Under the pieces are notes generated by a model that saw only the letters and a program-made list of their open reading frames with translations, ran no database searches and had not been told where the DNA came from. A program made the position numbers and the translations under genes. DNA of 64,000 nucleotides, from assembly GCA_029259715.1 (NCBI GenBank), contig JAJDEP010000005.1:248001-312000 (forward strand), given 5' to 3'. Of the stretch, positions 17,235-26,646 are shown one piece after another (the first letter of the stretch is position 1; each line of letters begins with the position of its first letter). The stretch comes from Planctomycetota bacterium (lineage in GTDB: Bacteria > Planctomycetota > B15-G4).

Positions 17235-18407
17235 GTGAAGATTCACGAGTATCAGGCCAAAGAGCTGTTCCGCGCTGCGGGAATCCCGGTGCCCATGGGG
17301 CACGTGGTGACCGTGGCCGAGCAGGCGGCCGCCGCCTTCGACCAGCTGGGTGGCGCGCTCGCAGTCGTGAAGGCGCAGATCCATGCCGGGGGCCGCGGCA
17401 AGGGGGGAGGCGTCAAGCTGGTGAAGTCCGCTGAGGAGGCGGCGGAGGCGGCTCGCGGCATGCTGGGACAGCCGCTGATCACGCCCCAGACCGGCCCGGC
17501 CGGCCAGATCGTCAAGCAAGTGCTCGTCGAGGCGGGCACCGCCATCGACCGCGAGCTCTACGTGGGCATCACCCTCGACCGTTCCCTGGGTTGCCCGGTG
17601 CTCATGGCGAGCACCGAGGGCGGCATGGACATCGAGGAGGTCGCGGCCACGGCGCCGGAGAAGATCCTCAAGGAGCCCATCGATCCCGAGGCCGGGCTGC
17701 GCGGGTACCAGTCGCGCCGCCTGGTCTATGCGCTGGGATTCCCCAAGGCCTCGCGCAAGGCGGCCGCCGAGTTGCTCCAGAAGCTCTCTCGCTTCTCGCT
17801 CGAGATGGACACGTCGCTGGTGGAGATCAACCCGCTGGTCATCGATACCGAGGGCGGCGTCATCGCCCTCGACGCGAAGGTCAACTTCGACGACAACGGC
17901 CTGTTCCGGCACCCCGATGTCGTGGCTCTGCGGGACATCGACGAGGAGGACCCGCGCGAGACCCAGGCCGAGGAGGCCGGGCTCAGCTACATCGCGCTGG
18001 ACGGCAACATTGGCTGCATGGTCAACGGCGCCGGCCTCGCCATGGGCACCATGGACACGATCCAGCTCGCCGGCGGTTCGCCCGCCAACTTCCTCGACGT
18101 CGGTGGGGGAGCGACCTCCGAGCAGGTCAAGGCCGCCTTCAAGATCATCCTCAGTGACGAGAACGTCGCGGCCATCCTGGTCAACATCTTCGGCGGGATC
18201 ATGAAGTGCGACGTGATCGCCGAGGGCATCATCGAAGCGGCGCGCGAGGTGGAGATCGGCGTGCCCCTGGTGGTGCGCCTCGAAGGCACGAACGTCGAGC
18301 GGGGGCGCGAGCTGCTCGAGAACTCCGGCATCGACCTGATCACCGCGAGCGACCTCGCCGACGCTGCCGCCAAGGCCGTCGAGGCGGCCGGAGTGGCCAA
18401 GGTATGA
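17235..18407 (+). CDS. sucC: Succinyl-CoA synthetase beta subunit
   Basis: ATP-grasp subunit that, with SucD, interconverts succinyl-CoA and succinate with nucleotide phosphorylation in the TCA cycle. It has 390 residues, the usual length. Motifs are [37 protein letters not shown], the ATP-grasp core, [24 protein letters not shown] split by family-typical spacing, and the CoA-ligase part [13 protein letters not shown]...[11 protein letters not shown]. The start is GTG at 17235 with no recognisable ribosome-binding site. It overlaps sucD by four bases. Confidence 0.97.
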   Translation: MKIHEYQAKELFRAAGIPVPMGHVVTVAEQAAAAFDQLGGALAVVKAQIHAGGRGKGGGVKLVKSAEEAAEAARGMLGQPLITPQTGPAGQIVKQVLVEAGTAIDRELYVGITLDRSLGCPVLMASTEGGMDIEEVAATAPEKILKEPIDPEAGLRGYQSRRLVYALGFPKASRKAAAELLQKLSRFSLEMDTSLVEINPLVIDTEGGVIALDAKVNFDDNGLFRHPDVVALRDIDEEDPRETQAEEAGLSYIALDGNIGCMVNGAGLAMGTMDTIQLAGGSPANFLDVGGGATSEQVKAAFKIILSDENVAAILVNIFGGIMKCDVIAEGIIEAAREVEIGVPLVVRLEGTNVERGRELLENSGIDLITASDLADAAAKAVEAAGVAKV

Positions 18408-19303
18408 GCATCCTCGTCAACACCATGACCCGCGTGATCACCCAGGGCATGACCGGCAAAACCGGCATGTTCCACACGCGCCAGGCCCTCGAGTACGGCA
18501 CCAAGATCGTGGCGGGCGTCACGCCCGGCAAGGGCGGCAGCTCCGAGCTGGGCGTGCCCTTGTTCGACACGGTGGCCGAAGCGGTGGACGAGACCGGCGC
18601 CAACGTCTCGGTCATCTACGTGCCGCCGCCGTACGCGGCCGACGCCATCCTCGAAGCGGCCGGCGCGGGCATGCCCCTGGTCATCTGCATCACCGAGGGC
18701 ATCCCGGTGGTGGACATGATGAAGGTGCGCCGCGCCCTGGCCGGCAGCGAGACGCGCCTGGTGGGCCCCAACTGCCCCGGAGTGATCACCCCGGGCGAGT
18801 GCAAGATCGGCATCATGCCGGGCTACATCCACCGGCCCGGCCGCGTGGGCGTGCTGAGTCGCTCGGGGACGCTGACGTACGAGGCGGTCTGGCAGCTCAC
18901 GACCCTGGGGCTCGGCCAGAGCACCTGCGTGGGCATCGGCGGCGACCCCGTGCCCGGCACCAACTTCATCGACGTGCTGGAGATGTTCCAGGCCGACCCG
19001 GACACCGACGCCGTCGTCATGATCGGCGAGATCGGCGGCAGCGCCGAGGAAGAGGCGGCCGAGTTCATCAAGGAGAAGATGACCAAGCCGGTGGCGGGCT
19101 TCATCGCCGGCGTCACCGCACCCCCGGGCAAGCGCATGGGGCATGCGGGGGCGATCATCTCCGGAGGGGCGGGCACCGCCGACGAGAAGATCAAGGCCCT
19201 CAGCGCGGCGGGTGTGACCATCGCCGAGACCCCGGCCGGGATCGGCGCCGCCATGGCCGAGGCCCTCAAGGAAGCGGGCATGCTGGCTCGCTCGATCGAC
19301 TGA
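18404..19303 (+). CDS. sucD: Succinyl-CoA synthetase alpha subunit
   Basis: Partner of SucC that carries the phosphohistidine. ATG at 18404 overlaps the sucC stop (ATGA), giving 299 residues. Visible are the CoA-binding Rossmann segment [66 protein letters not shown] split across the CoA ligase hinge, SGTLTYEA and the active-site [18 protein letters not shown] with its histidine. The subunit is complete and canonical. Confidence 0.97.
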   Translation: MSILVNTMTRVITQGMTGKTGMFHTRQALEYGTKIVAGVTPGKGGSSELGVPLFDTVAEAVDETGANVSVIYVPPPYAADAILEAAGAGMPLVICITEGIPVVDMMKVRRALAGSETRLVGPNCPGVITPGECKIGIMPGYIHRPGRVGVLSRSGTLTYEAVWQLTTLGLGQSTCVGIGGDPVPGTNFIDVLEMFQADPDTDAVVMIGEIGGSAEEEAAEFIKEKMTKPVAGFIAGVTAPPGKRMGHAGAIISGGAGTADEKIKALSAAGVTIAETPAGIGAAMAEALKEAGMLARSID

Positions 19304-19396
19304 CGCCGTCCCCCGACAAGGGCCGATTGGGCGCTGCCCGGGCGAGTCCGGTTGTTTATCCTGGATGGGTCCGAGACCCCTTGGGGAGTTCTTCCC

Positions 19397-19633
19397 ATGC
19401 CCATGCCGACGCCTGACCCCTCGGGGCTGCCCCTGTTGTTCGGGATGCCGGGCCCCACGGAGTGGCTGATCATCCTGGTGGTCGTGCTGATCCTGTTCGG
19501 CAACCGGATCCCGGGCCTGGCGCGCTCGCTGGGCAGTGGGATCACGGAGTTCAAGAAGGGCCTGGCCGAGGGCGACTCCGCGGACGGCAAGGGCACCGAG
19601 AAGAACGGGGACGCCGAGTCCCCCAAGGACTAG
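19397..19633 (+). CDS. tatA: Sec-independent translocase protein TatA/B type
   Basis: Small membrane protein of 78 residues that forms the pore component for folded proteins with twin-arginine signals. ATG at 19397 is preceded by GGGGAG at suitable spacing. The pattern is classic: short N-terminus, [17 protein letters not shown] helix, hinge [15 protein letters not shown], amphipathic helix and a charged tail rich in G, E, D and K. TatA is preferred over TatB because of the length and the FG hinge. No tatC lies nearby. It stands between sucCD and a mobA-like gene; cofactor-loaded enzymes are frequent Tat cargo. Confidence 0.9.
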   Translation: MPMPTPDPSGLPLLFGMPGPTEWLIILVVVLILFGNRIPGLARSLGSGITEFKKGLAEGDSADGKGTEKNGDAESPKD

Positions 19634-19664
19634 GTCGGCGCCGGTCGACGAGAGGTCCTGATCC

Positions 19665-20369
19665 GTGAGCGCACCACCGCCTCCGTGCAGCGTCATCCTC
19701 CTCGCCGGCGGGGGTGCGCGCCGACTCAGCGGCGAGAAGCTCTCCGAGACGGTCGGTGATCGCTCGATGGCGGCGCGGGCCGTGGACCTCGCACGCGCCG
19801 TCTCCGACGACGTGCTGCTGCTGGCGGGCGGTCGCGCGTTGCCCGCCGATGCCGACACGACGGGCCTGCGCGCCCTCGACGACTGGGACGCTGTGCCCGG
19901 ACCGCTCGGGGGGCTGGGCGCGGGTCTGGAGGCGGCCCGCCACGACTGGTGCCTGCTGTTGGCCTGCGACATGCCCTTCGTCGACAGACACGCCGTCGAA
20001 CGTCTGCTGCAGACGGCGGCGACGCTCGAACCGGCCGAGGCCGCGGGCGCCGCGCCCGCACCGGACGTGGTGGCGTGGGCGGCTCCGGACGGCTGGCAGC
20101 CCTTCTGCGCCCTGTACCGACGTGAAGGCCGTACCCGCCTGCGGGCCCACGCCGAGGCGGGCGTCCGCTCGCTGCGCGGCTATCTGGACCGCTGCACCGT
20201 CGCGGTCCCCGAGGGCGAACCGACCGGACGTGACGTTCTGTTCAACGTCAACACACCCGCAGACCTGCTCCGCGCCCGCGCCCTGGCGGCTGACGGAATG
20301 TTCACCGACCACCGTGCCGGATCGGCGTCATCATCGACGCCACCGGCCCACCGAGGAACGACCGCATGA
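19665..20369 (+). CDS. MobA-like nucleotidyltransferase (molybdenum cofactor guanylyltransferase family)
   Basis: NTP-transferase fold protein of 234 residues from GTG at 19665. The nucleotide-binding loop is present in relaxed form (VILLAGGGARRLSGEKL), followed by GPLGGLGAGLEAA and LLACDMPFVD, both characteristic of MobA. It would attach GMP to molybdopterin to form the guanine dinucleotide cofactor. The loop differs from the standard LAGGxSxRMGxDK by an extra residue, so another sugar- or cofactor-nucleotidyltransferase is possible. It overlaps the polyprenyl synthetase start by four bases. No other moa/mob gene is in the window. Confidence 0.7.
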   Translation: MSAPPPPCSVILLAGGGARRLSGEKLSETVGDRSMAARAVDLARAVSDDVLLLAGGRALPADADTTGLRALDDWDAVPGPLGGLGAGLEAARHDWCLLLACDMPFVDRHAVERLLQTAATLEPAEAAGAAPAPDVVAWAAPDGWQPFCALYRREGRTRLRAHAEAGVRSLRGYLDRCTVAVPEGEPTGRDVLFNVNTPADLLRARALAADGMFTDHRAGSASSSTPPAHRGTTA

Positions 20370-21349
20370 CCCTGGCCCTGGCTGCACAGAGCATCTCCGC
20401 GCCGGTGCGCGATCAACTCGCCGCCACCGAGGACAAGCTGGTCGAGCTGTTCTCCGACCCGTCCACGGCGGTCAGCGACATGTCCAAGCAGGTGACGGCC
20501 TACGGCGGCAAGCGCCTGCGCCCGATCCTCGTGCACCTGTGCTCGAAGGTGTCGGGCACGCCCAACCACGAGCACGTGGTCATCGCCGCGGTGGTCGAGT
20601 GCCTGCACATGTCGTCGCTCATGCACGACGACGTGCTCGACGAGGGGGAGACGCGACGCCAGGTCACCACCCTCAACGCGCTCTACGGCAACCAGCTGCC
20701 GATCCTCATGGGCGACCTGATCTACACCCGGGCCTTCCACGCGACGCTGCAGCTGTCGTCCAACCGCGCGGCCCAGCTGCTGTGCGACGCGGCCGAGGCC
20801 ATCTGCCTGGGCGAGATCGAGCAGTCGTTCCTGCGCTACACCCGGGAGTACGACAAGAGCCGCTACTACCGCGTGATCGAGCTCAAGACGGCCTCGCTCT
20901 TCGGCGCGGCCTGCGAGTTGGGCTCCCACTACGCCGGCGGCAGTGAAGAGTCGTCCCAGGCGCTGCGTCGTTACGGCGAGAACCTGGGCATGGGCTTCCA
21001 GATCATCGACGACTGCCTCGATGTCATCGGCGACGAGGGGGTGGTGGGCAAGTCGCTGGGCACCGACCTCGAGACGGGCAAGGTCACACTGCCCATCATC
21101 CGCCTCGCCGACACGCTCGACGACGATGGCAAGGATGAGCTGCGCGAGGTGCTCTACGGACCGACCGAGGAGTCGCGTCGGGTGCTGCTCCAGCGCACCT
21201 TCGACATCACCGACGTCGTGCGCTCCTGCCAGGAGGAGGCCACCGAGTTCGTGAAGCAGTCGCTCGCGCAACTCGACGGGTTCCCCGAGTGTGAGGCCCG
21301 GTCGAGTCTGGCCGACATCTGCAACTTCGTGATCAACCGCACCTACTGA
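20366..21349 (+). CDS. Long-chain polyprenyl diphosphate synthase
   Basis: Trans-isoprenyl diphosphate synthase of 327 residues. It elongates allylic diphosphates with IPP to make a quinone side chain or carrier lipid precursor. Both aspartate-rich motifs are present: MHDDVLDEGETRR (first DDxxD) and IIDDCLDVIGDE (second). GGKRLRPILVHLCSK is the IPP-binding block. There are small residues ahead of the first motif and no bulky stop residue, in line with long-chain (C35-C50) products such as octaprenyl or nonaprenyl, but the exact chain length cannot be read. It is translationally coupled to the mobA-like gene. Confidence 0.88.
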   Translation: MTLALAAQSISAPVRDQLAATEDKLVELFSDPSTAVSDMSKQVTAYGGKRLRPILVHLCSKVSGTPNHEHVVIAAVVECLHMSSLMHDDVLDEGETRRQVTTLNALYGNQLPILMGDLIYTRAFHATLQLSSNRAAQLLCDAAEAICLGEIEQSFLRYTREYDKSRYYRVIELKTASLFGAACELGSHYAGGSEESSQALRRYGENLGMGFQIIDDCLDVIGDEGVVGKSLGTDLETGKVTLPIIRLADTLDDDGKDELREVLYGPTEESRRVLLQRTFDITDVVRSCQEEATEFVKQSLAQLDGFPECEARSSLADICNFVINRTY

Positions 21350-21370
21350 CCCCGTCGACCTGAACCCGCC

Positions 21371-22240
21371 GTGTCCGATCGCCCCCACTGGTACCAAGAC
21401 CCGCCGCGCCGGCAGTCGTTCCTGAGCGACTTCCGCTCTTGGGGAGCGGTGAAGACCATCGTCATCGTCACGGTGGCGTGCTTCCTGGTGCAGATCGTGG
21501 CGGGCTGGTTCTCGCCCCATGCCTACCGGGAAATCACGCAGATCTTCGGGCTGCGCACCTACGGCATCCAGGACGGGCAGCTTTCGTTCAACCTGCTGTT
21601 CCCCTTGCAGCTGTTCACCTACGGGTTGCTGCACGCCGGCTTCAGCCACATCTTCTGGAATCTCTTTCTGCTCTGGGTCTACGGCCAATTCATCGAGCCG
21701 CAGATGGGCAAGCGAGCGTTCCTGCGCCTCTACATCGGCGGGGCCGTCGTGGGGGGGCTGGCGCAGTGGGCGCTGGGCTTCGGCTCCGATGAACCCGGCA
21801 TCATGGCCATGCCCACGGTGGGCGCGTCGGCGGCGGTGTACGCGATCATGGTGATGACGACCTGCCGCTTCCCGCACCAGCGCTTGATGCTGATCTTCCC
21901 GCCCATGCCGGTGCCGCTCTGGGCGCTGCTGGCGGTTCGCATCTTCTTCGACATCAACACCATGGCCAGCGGCACGAGCAGTGCCGTGGCCGTCGCCGCG
22001 CACCTGGGCGGCGCCGCCTTCGGATTCCTCTGGTTCCGCAAGGGCGACGTGGTGGGCAAGGCGGTCGACAAGCGCAAGCTGGCGAAGCACGCGAAGGCAC
22101 AGGAGGCGAGCTCCTCGGACCGCCGGGAGATGGACCGCATCCTGGCGCAGATTCAGGCAGGCGGGCTATCGTCGTTGAGTCCCGGGGACCGGAAATTCCT
22201 CGAGCGTCGCAGCGAAGAGCTACGGAAGGAGCGGATGTGA
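21371..22240 (+). CDS. Rhomboid family intramembrane serine protease
   Basis: Polytopic protein of 289 residues from GTG at 21371. Rhomboid features are H93 and N97 in the HIFWNLFLLW segment, catalytic Ser153 in GASAAVYAIM and His211 in AAHLGGAAFGFLW. The canonical GxSG reads GASA here, a tolerated change. About six helices lie between residues 28 and 222. A basic, soluble C-terminal tail (residues 225-289) carries an SLSPGDRKFLERRSEELRKE element often seen in planctomycetal rhomboids. It cleaves transmembrane substrates; none is known here. It overlaps the next secreted-protein gene by four bases, which suggests co-expression. Confidence 0.87.
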   Translation: MSDRPHWYQDPPRRQSFLSDFRSWGAVKTIVIVTVACFLVQIVAGWFSPHAYREITQIFGLRTYGIQDGQLSFNLLFPLQLFTYGLLHAGFSHIFWNLFLLWVYGQFIEPQMGKRAFLRLYIGGAVVGGLAQWALGFGSDEPGIMAMPTVGASAAVYAIMVMTTCRFPHQRLMLIFPPMPVPLWALLAVRIFFDINTMASGTSSAVAVAAHLGGAAFGFLWFRKGDVVGKAVDKRKLAKHAKAQEASSSDRREMDRILAQIQAGGLSSLSPGDRKFLERRSEELRKERM

Positions 22241-24336
22241 ACCCCTTGCGCACCACGATCTTGATCCTGCTGGGCACGCTGGCCCTGACCCTCACGCCTC
22301 TGGCGGCGCAGCAGTACGTGGCCAAGATGCCCGAGGCTCTGCAGGAGTTCTGGAACGACTACGCGTCGATCAAGGCCGAGGGCGAGGAGTCGGACATCGA
22401 CCGCCACATGCGCAAGAACACCGCCCTGGGCGAGCGCCTGTTGGTCTACCTGGTGGCCGAGTACTGCTCCGCGCCGACGCCCGACTACTCCCTCGAAGGG
22501 GAGATGCGCACCGTCGCCTGGAGCCTCGACCGGGTCGGTGGCCAGGAGCGCTTCATCGAACGCGTGCGGCTCGTGACGGGTCTGGAGTTCAACGAGCGTC
22601 GGGAGCGCTTGCGCGCTCTGTTCCGGTACGACGAGGGCCTGGAGCTGCTCAAGGAAGCGCGCTTCGAGAAGGACCCCGAGCGCCTCAAGCTCGCGGACAC
22701 GGCCTTCAAGGAAGCGGCGGCGGTCCTCGAGCGCCTGGGGGATGCCGAGTTCACCTGCTTCGCGCTGCAGAAGTCCGCCGAGGTGGCGCGCATCGAGGAG
22801 CGGCTCGACGACCTCGAGGTCGTCCTCAACAAGATCATCGAACTGGGTGAGCCCCTCCCGTACGAGTTCCTGGTGGTGGATTCGGCGCACGCGCTGCTCA
22901 GGGACATCGCCAAGGTGCGGTCCGGGGAGGGCACCGAGGTGCGCTCGGCCCTCGAGGAGAAGCAGGCCTCGGGCCGCGGCCTCGACAGCTACGCCGAAGG
23001 CAGCAAGGAGCGCATCTTCCCGGTGACTTACGTGGTACCGAAGAAGGGCATGCCCGATGTGCTGCTCCCGAGCTTCGCGCCGCTGGAGCAGGACTTCATC
23101 TGGCTCTCCTCCTTCATGGATGGCAACGGGCCCACCGAGTTCGACGCCTGGCGCGAAGGTATCCTCAAGCCCTTCGGCAAGCCGCTGCTGATCTCCCGCG
23201 ACGGCGTCGAGTATGGATTCGACGCCGACCACGATGGCGAGCCGGACGTGGTCGACAGCCTCTCGTCGACGCCCAAGACCTTCGTCATCCCGAACCCCGA
23301 CGGGGGGCATCCCTACGCCCTGCGGGTCTCGGTGGGCGGTGACACCGAAGTGCAATTCGGCACCAGCCTGAACCTGGCCCCGTCGCAGGAATTCGCGTCC
23401 GTCCGCTTCAACGTCGGCGGCTACCTCGAGGCCGACGTCGACGGCGAGGCCTGGCGCTTCTACGACACCAATCTGTCGGGTGGCATGGACAACGGGTGGA
23501 TGGGCTACGGCGACTGGATCACGGCCCTCGGCGACGACGAACGGCAGGCCTTCTACGAGGTCGACGGGGTCCAGATCGGCAAGAGCGACAAGGCCCTGCC
23601 GTGGTCGTCGGTGATCGCGCGGGAGGACGGGTTCTATCGCAGCTACGTGAACGAGTCGGGCACCGAGCTGTCGCTGCGCGCGATGTACCTCGAGCAGGGG
23701 CAGGTCCAGCTGGAGATGGACACCGCGGTGGTGCCCAGCTACCTGGTCATCCGCGAGGTGGGTGAGCTGGCCGGTGCGTTCTTCGACGTGGTGCCCGCCA
23801 AGAAGCGCGGCGCGGTGACGGTGCCCGCCGGGACCTACGAGGTGGTCTTCGGCCGCCTGGAGTCGGGCAAGAAGACGGACATGAAGGTGGCGCGGATCTA
23901 CAAGGGACGCTCGGAGCCCTTCACCGTCGAGGCCGGAGCGACCTACACCCTGGAGTTGGGTGCGCCCTACGACATCGACTTCGACATGTTCAACGAGGGC
24001 GAGGAGACCGTCGTCGATACCCGCTCGATCCGTACCTTCGGTCGGGGCGGCGAAGAGTACGCCATGCTGTTCAACGAGCCGCTGCAGGCGCAGCTCGACG
24101 TGCGCACAGCGGCCGGCAAGAAGATCGAGAAAAACAAGAAGCTGCGCGCTGCCGGGTACGAGGAGTGGGACCTCGCTCAGGACGAGTCATCCGGCCAGCG
24201 CAACGTGCTCTGGTTCCCGGTGCGTCACCGCGTGCCCAACACGAAGGGCGAGCCGCTCCAGGCCCGCCTGCACCTCAAGAAGCACAAGCTGCTGGGTGGG
24301 CCGTTCGACAGTGGGTGGCAGCCCGAAACCGAATAG
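22237..24336 (+). CDS. Large secreted protein of unknown function
   Basis: No family was recognised for this 699-residue protein. GTG at 22237 opens a signal peptide (LLGTLALTLTPLAAQQ). Residues 30-245 are helical and charged with repeat-like segments (YDEGLELLKEARFEKDPERL, FKEAAAVLERLGDAEF), possibly TPR-like. The middle has a DADHDGEPDVVDS calcium-loop-like sequence near residue 330 and a block matching the DUF-style layout FNVGGYLEADVDGEAWRFYDTNLSGG. The C-terminal third is beta-rich with KVARIYKGRSEPFTVEAGA. It overlaps the rhomboid gene by four bases. It is probably periplasmic or surface located; a rhomboid substrate or partner is possible but unproven. Confidence 0.6.
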   Translation: MNPLRTTILILLGTLALTLTPLAAQQYVAKMPEALQEFWNDYASIKAEGEESDIDRHMRKNTALGERLLVYLVAEYCSAPTPDYSLEGEMRTVAWSLDRVGGQERFIERVRLVTGLEFNERRERLRALFRYDEGLELLKEARFEKDPERLKLADTAFKEAAAVLERLGDAEFTCFALQKSAEVARIEERLDDLEVVLNKIIELGEPLPYEFLVVDSAHALLRDIAKVRSGEGTEVRSALEEKQASGRGLDSYAEGSKERIFPVTYVVPKKGMPDVLLPSFAPLEQDFIWLSSFMDGNGPTEFDAWREGILKPFGKPLLISRDGVEYGFDADHDGEPDVVDSLSSTPKTFVIPNPDGGHPYALRVSVGGDTEVQFGTSLNLAPSQEFASVRFNVGGYLEADVDGEAWRFYDTNLSGGMDNGWMGYGDWITALGDDERQAFYEVDGVQIGKSDKALPWSSVIAREDGFYRSYVNESGTELSLRAMYLEQGQVQLEMDTAVVPSYLVIREVGELAGAFFDVVPAKKRGAVTVPAGTYEVVFGRLESGKKTDMKVARIYKGRSEPFTVEAGATYTLELGAPYDIDFDMFNEGEETVVDTRSIRTFGRGGEEYAMLFNEPLQAQLDVRTAAGKKIEKNKKLRAAGYEEWDLAQDESSGQRNVLWFPVRHRVPNTKGEPLQARLHLKKHKLLGGPFDSGWQPETE

Positions 24337-24386
24337 GCCCGGGTCGCCGACTCGACGCCTCACTGACTGACTGGGCTCACACCGAC

Positions 24387-25664
24387 ATGCTCGACATCAA
24401 GGTCATCCGGGACGAGCTGGAAGCCGTCCGCGCCGGCGCCGCCCTCAAGCGCATCGAGGTCGACCTCGACCGGCTGGTGGCGGTTGACGATCGGCGCCGG
24501 TCGCTGATCCGCGCTGTCGAGGACGCCAAGGCCGAGCAGCGTCGCCGCAGCAAGGCCCTCGGCAAGCTGTCGCCCGAGGAGCGCGCGCAGGAGGTGGCGG
24601 CGCTCGGCGAGCTGAAGGCGTCGATCCAGACCGAGGAGGGCTCGCTGCAAGCGGTGCTCGACGAGTTCGAGGCGCTCATGCTGCAGGTCCCCAACCTGCC
24701 GGCTGCGGAGGTCCCGCCGGGCGCCGACGATGGCGACAACGTCGAGCTGCGCCGGGTGGGCGAACCGCCGCACTTCGATTTCGAGGCGCGGGACCATGTC
24801 GATCTCGGCAGGTCGCTGCGCATGATCGACATCGAGCGGGGTGTGAAGCTCTCCGGCACGCGCTTCTACGTCCTGCGCGGTGCCGGGGCCCTGTTGCACC
24901 GGGCGGTGCTCGCCTTCGCCTTCGACCAGATGGTCTCCAAGGGCTTCGAGCCCATGGAGGTGCCGGTGCTGGTGCGCGACCCGGCCATGTTCGGCACGGC
25001 CTACTTCCCGGGTGGCGAGGAGCAGGCCTACCGCCTCGACAAGGACCAGCTCAACCTGGTGGGGACGGCGGAGGTGCCGCTCACGTCGTTCCGCAGTGAG
25101 GAGATCCTCGACCTCGAGGAGCTGCCGCTGAGGATGGTGGCGCAGTCGGCGTGCTTCCGGCGCGAGGCCGGCGCCGCCGGCAAGGACACCCGCGGGCTCT
25201 ATCGCATCCACCAGTTCCAGAAGGTGGAGCAGGTGGTGGTCATGCGCGCTGACGAAGAGGCCTCGCGTGTCGAGCACGACGCCATCGTCGCCAACGCCGA
25301 AGACATCATGCAGCGCCTCGAGCTGCCCTATCGGGTGGTGAACGTCTGCGGCGGAGACCTGGGGCAACCCCAGGTGCAGAAGTTCGACATCGAGACCTGG
25401 ATGCCGTCACGGGGCGGCTACGGCGAGACCCACTCGGCGTCGCGCTTCCACGACTTCCAATCGCGGCGGCTGAACCTGCGCTACCGCGACGAGGACGGCA
25501 AGCTCCGCTTCTGCCACACGCTCAACAACACGGTGGCCGCGAGCCCGCGCATCCTGATCCCGCTCATCGAGAACTACCAGCAGGCCGACGGGAGCGTGCG
25601 CGTGCCGGCGGTGCTGCGGCCCTACATGGGCGGCCTCGAGGTGATCGAACCCCCGGCGGGTTAG
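24387..25664 (+). CDS. serS: Seryl-tRNA synthetase
   Basis: Class II aminoacyl-tRNA synthetase that charges tRNA-Ser. ATG at 24387 gives 425 residues starting MLDIKVIRDELEAVRAGA. The N-terminal 110 residues are the coiled-coil tRNA-binding arm (AEQRRRSKALGKLSPEERAQ). Catalytic motifs are FRREAGAAGKDTRGLYRIHQ (motif 2) and LNNTVAASPRILIPLIENYQ (motif 3), with GTAEVPLTSF binding serine. Nothing is missing. The last bases overlap the convergent gspJ stop (TTAG shared at 25661-25664), leaving no terminator space. Confidence 0.97.
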   Translation: MLDIKVIRDELEAVRAGAALKRIEVDLDRLVAVDDRRRSLIRAVEDAKAEQRRRSKALGKLSPEERAQEVAALGELKASIQTEEGSLQAVLDEFEALMLQVPNLPAAEVPPGADDGDNVELRRVGEPPHFDFEARDHVDLGRSLRMIDIERGVKLSGTRFYVLRGAGALLHRAVLAFAFDQMVSKGFEPMEVPVLVRDPAMFGTAYFPGGEEQAYRLDKDQLNLVGTAEVPLTSFRSEEILDLEELPLRMVAQSACFRREAGAAGKDTRGLYRIHQFQKVEQVVVMRADEEASRVEHDAIVANAEDIMQRLELPYRVVNVCGGDLGQPQVQKFDIETWMPSRGGYGETHSASRFHDFQSRRLNLRYRDEDGKLRFCHTLNNTVAASPRILIPLIENYQQADGSVRVPAVLRPYMGGLEVIEPPAG

Positions 25665-26638
25665 CCGCCGCCGCCGCCCAGGGCCGCTTCGATGGCAGCG
25701 CCCAGATCGAAGGGCTCGCCGCCGGTGTTGCCGCCAGTGCCTCCGCCGCCACCACCGCCGCCGAAGGGATCGCCCGATCCGCCGCCGCCTTCCGAGCCGC
25801 CGGGGCCGTCGGGACCGCCCGGCCCCTCCGGATTGTCGGGGTCGTCCGGATTGCCCTCGTCGTCCTCGCTGCCGGGGCCCTGGCCGCCGCCGCTGGAACC
25901 GCCGCCGGCGTACTGGAAGGTCGGCGGCAAGGGGTGGATGCGCATGGCCAGCTCGCTGTCCGGCAGCATGGTCACCATGCGGCGGTAGTGGCGTGTGCGG
26001 GAGAGGTGGCTGGGCAGCTCGATGGTGCGCGGCACGACCTCGAGCTCGAGGATGAGTTCGACCATGGCCGGGAGGCGGTGCAGCTCGCTGGCGTCCCACT
26101 GCTCGTAGGGCTCGGCGTAGCGGTCGATGCGGTCGTAGTAGCGCAGCTTGAACGAGACCACGCGGTCGTGGAGCCGCTCGTAGGTGCCGCCCTCGAGGGG
26201 CTCGTCGTCGACGTGCAGGCTCTGTCGGCGCCACAGCTCGAGCACGTCTGTGAGCTCGGGGTTCACGCGCAGCTGGTAGCCCGTCTCACACAGATCGGAA
26301 GCCTCGTCCCTGTCGTCGACCCGGTAGGAGGTGATCGAGTCGACGGTGGAGAGGAAGGCGATGCCGTCGGCGTGCTCGCCACCGAGGATGCGGGACTCGC
26401 CCTTGAAGACCTTGTCGTCGAGGATGTTCATGACCCAGGCCCGGCGCAGGTCGGCCTCGACGACGTCGAGGATCTCGGGCCCGAGGCGGGCGGCCTTGGC
26501 CTCGTGCTCGAGCTGGTCGCGGGTGTCGAGCATGCCGTAGAGCACGGTGTAGAGCGCGAGCATGATGGCGCCCATGATGGTGATCGCCACCATCACTTCG
26601 ATCAGGGTGAAACCGCGGCGTGTCGTGGTGGTCGTCAT
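25661..26638 (-). CDS. gspJ: Type II secretion minor pseudopilin, GspJ-like, with Gly/Pro/Asp tail
   Basis: Last gene of the secretion operon, 325 residues from ATG at 26638. The prepilin site RRG/FTLIEVMVAITIMGAIM follows a nine-residue leader, and the body has the GspJ pattern of a long N-terminal helix and beta domain (RLGPEILDVVEADLRRAW; GIAFLSTVDS). About 85 C-terminal residues are a low-complexity linker of G, P, D, E and N that ends in a short helix, PFDLGAAIEAALGG. Such a tail is not usual in GspJ. In characterised systems this protein caps the pseudopilus with GspI and GspK. The J designation rests mainly on gene order. Confidence 0.75.
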   Translation of the reverse strand: MTTTTTRRGFTLIEVMVAITIMGAIMLALYTVLYGMLDTRDQLEHEAKAARLGPEILDVVEADLRRAWVMNILDDKVFKGESRILGGEHADGIAFLSTVDSITSYRVDDRDEASDLCETGYQLRVNPELTDVLELWRRQSLHVDDEPLEGGTYERLHDRVVSFKLRYYDRIDRYAEPYEQWDASELHRLPAMVELILELEVVPRTIELPSHLSRTRHYRRMVTMLPDSELAMRIHPLPPTFQYAGGGSSGGGQGPGSEDDEGNPDDPDNPEGPGGPDGPGGSEGGGGSGDPFGGGGGGGGTGGNTGGEPFDLGAAIEAALGGGGG

Positions 26639-26646
26639 GGTGTTTC

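Noticed and set aside
25790..25910. Gly/Pro-coding stretch at the gspJ 3' end as a non-coding repeat
   Set aside because: The frame stays open to a stop that abuts serS and codes a coherent low-complexity tail, so it is treated as part of gspJ.
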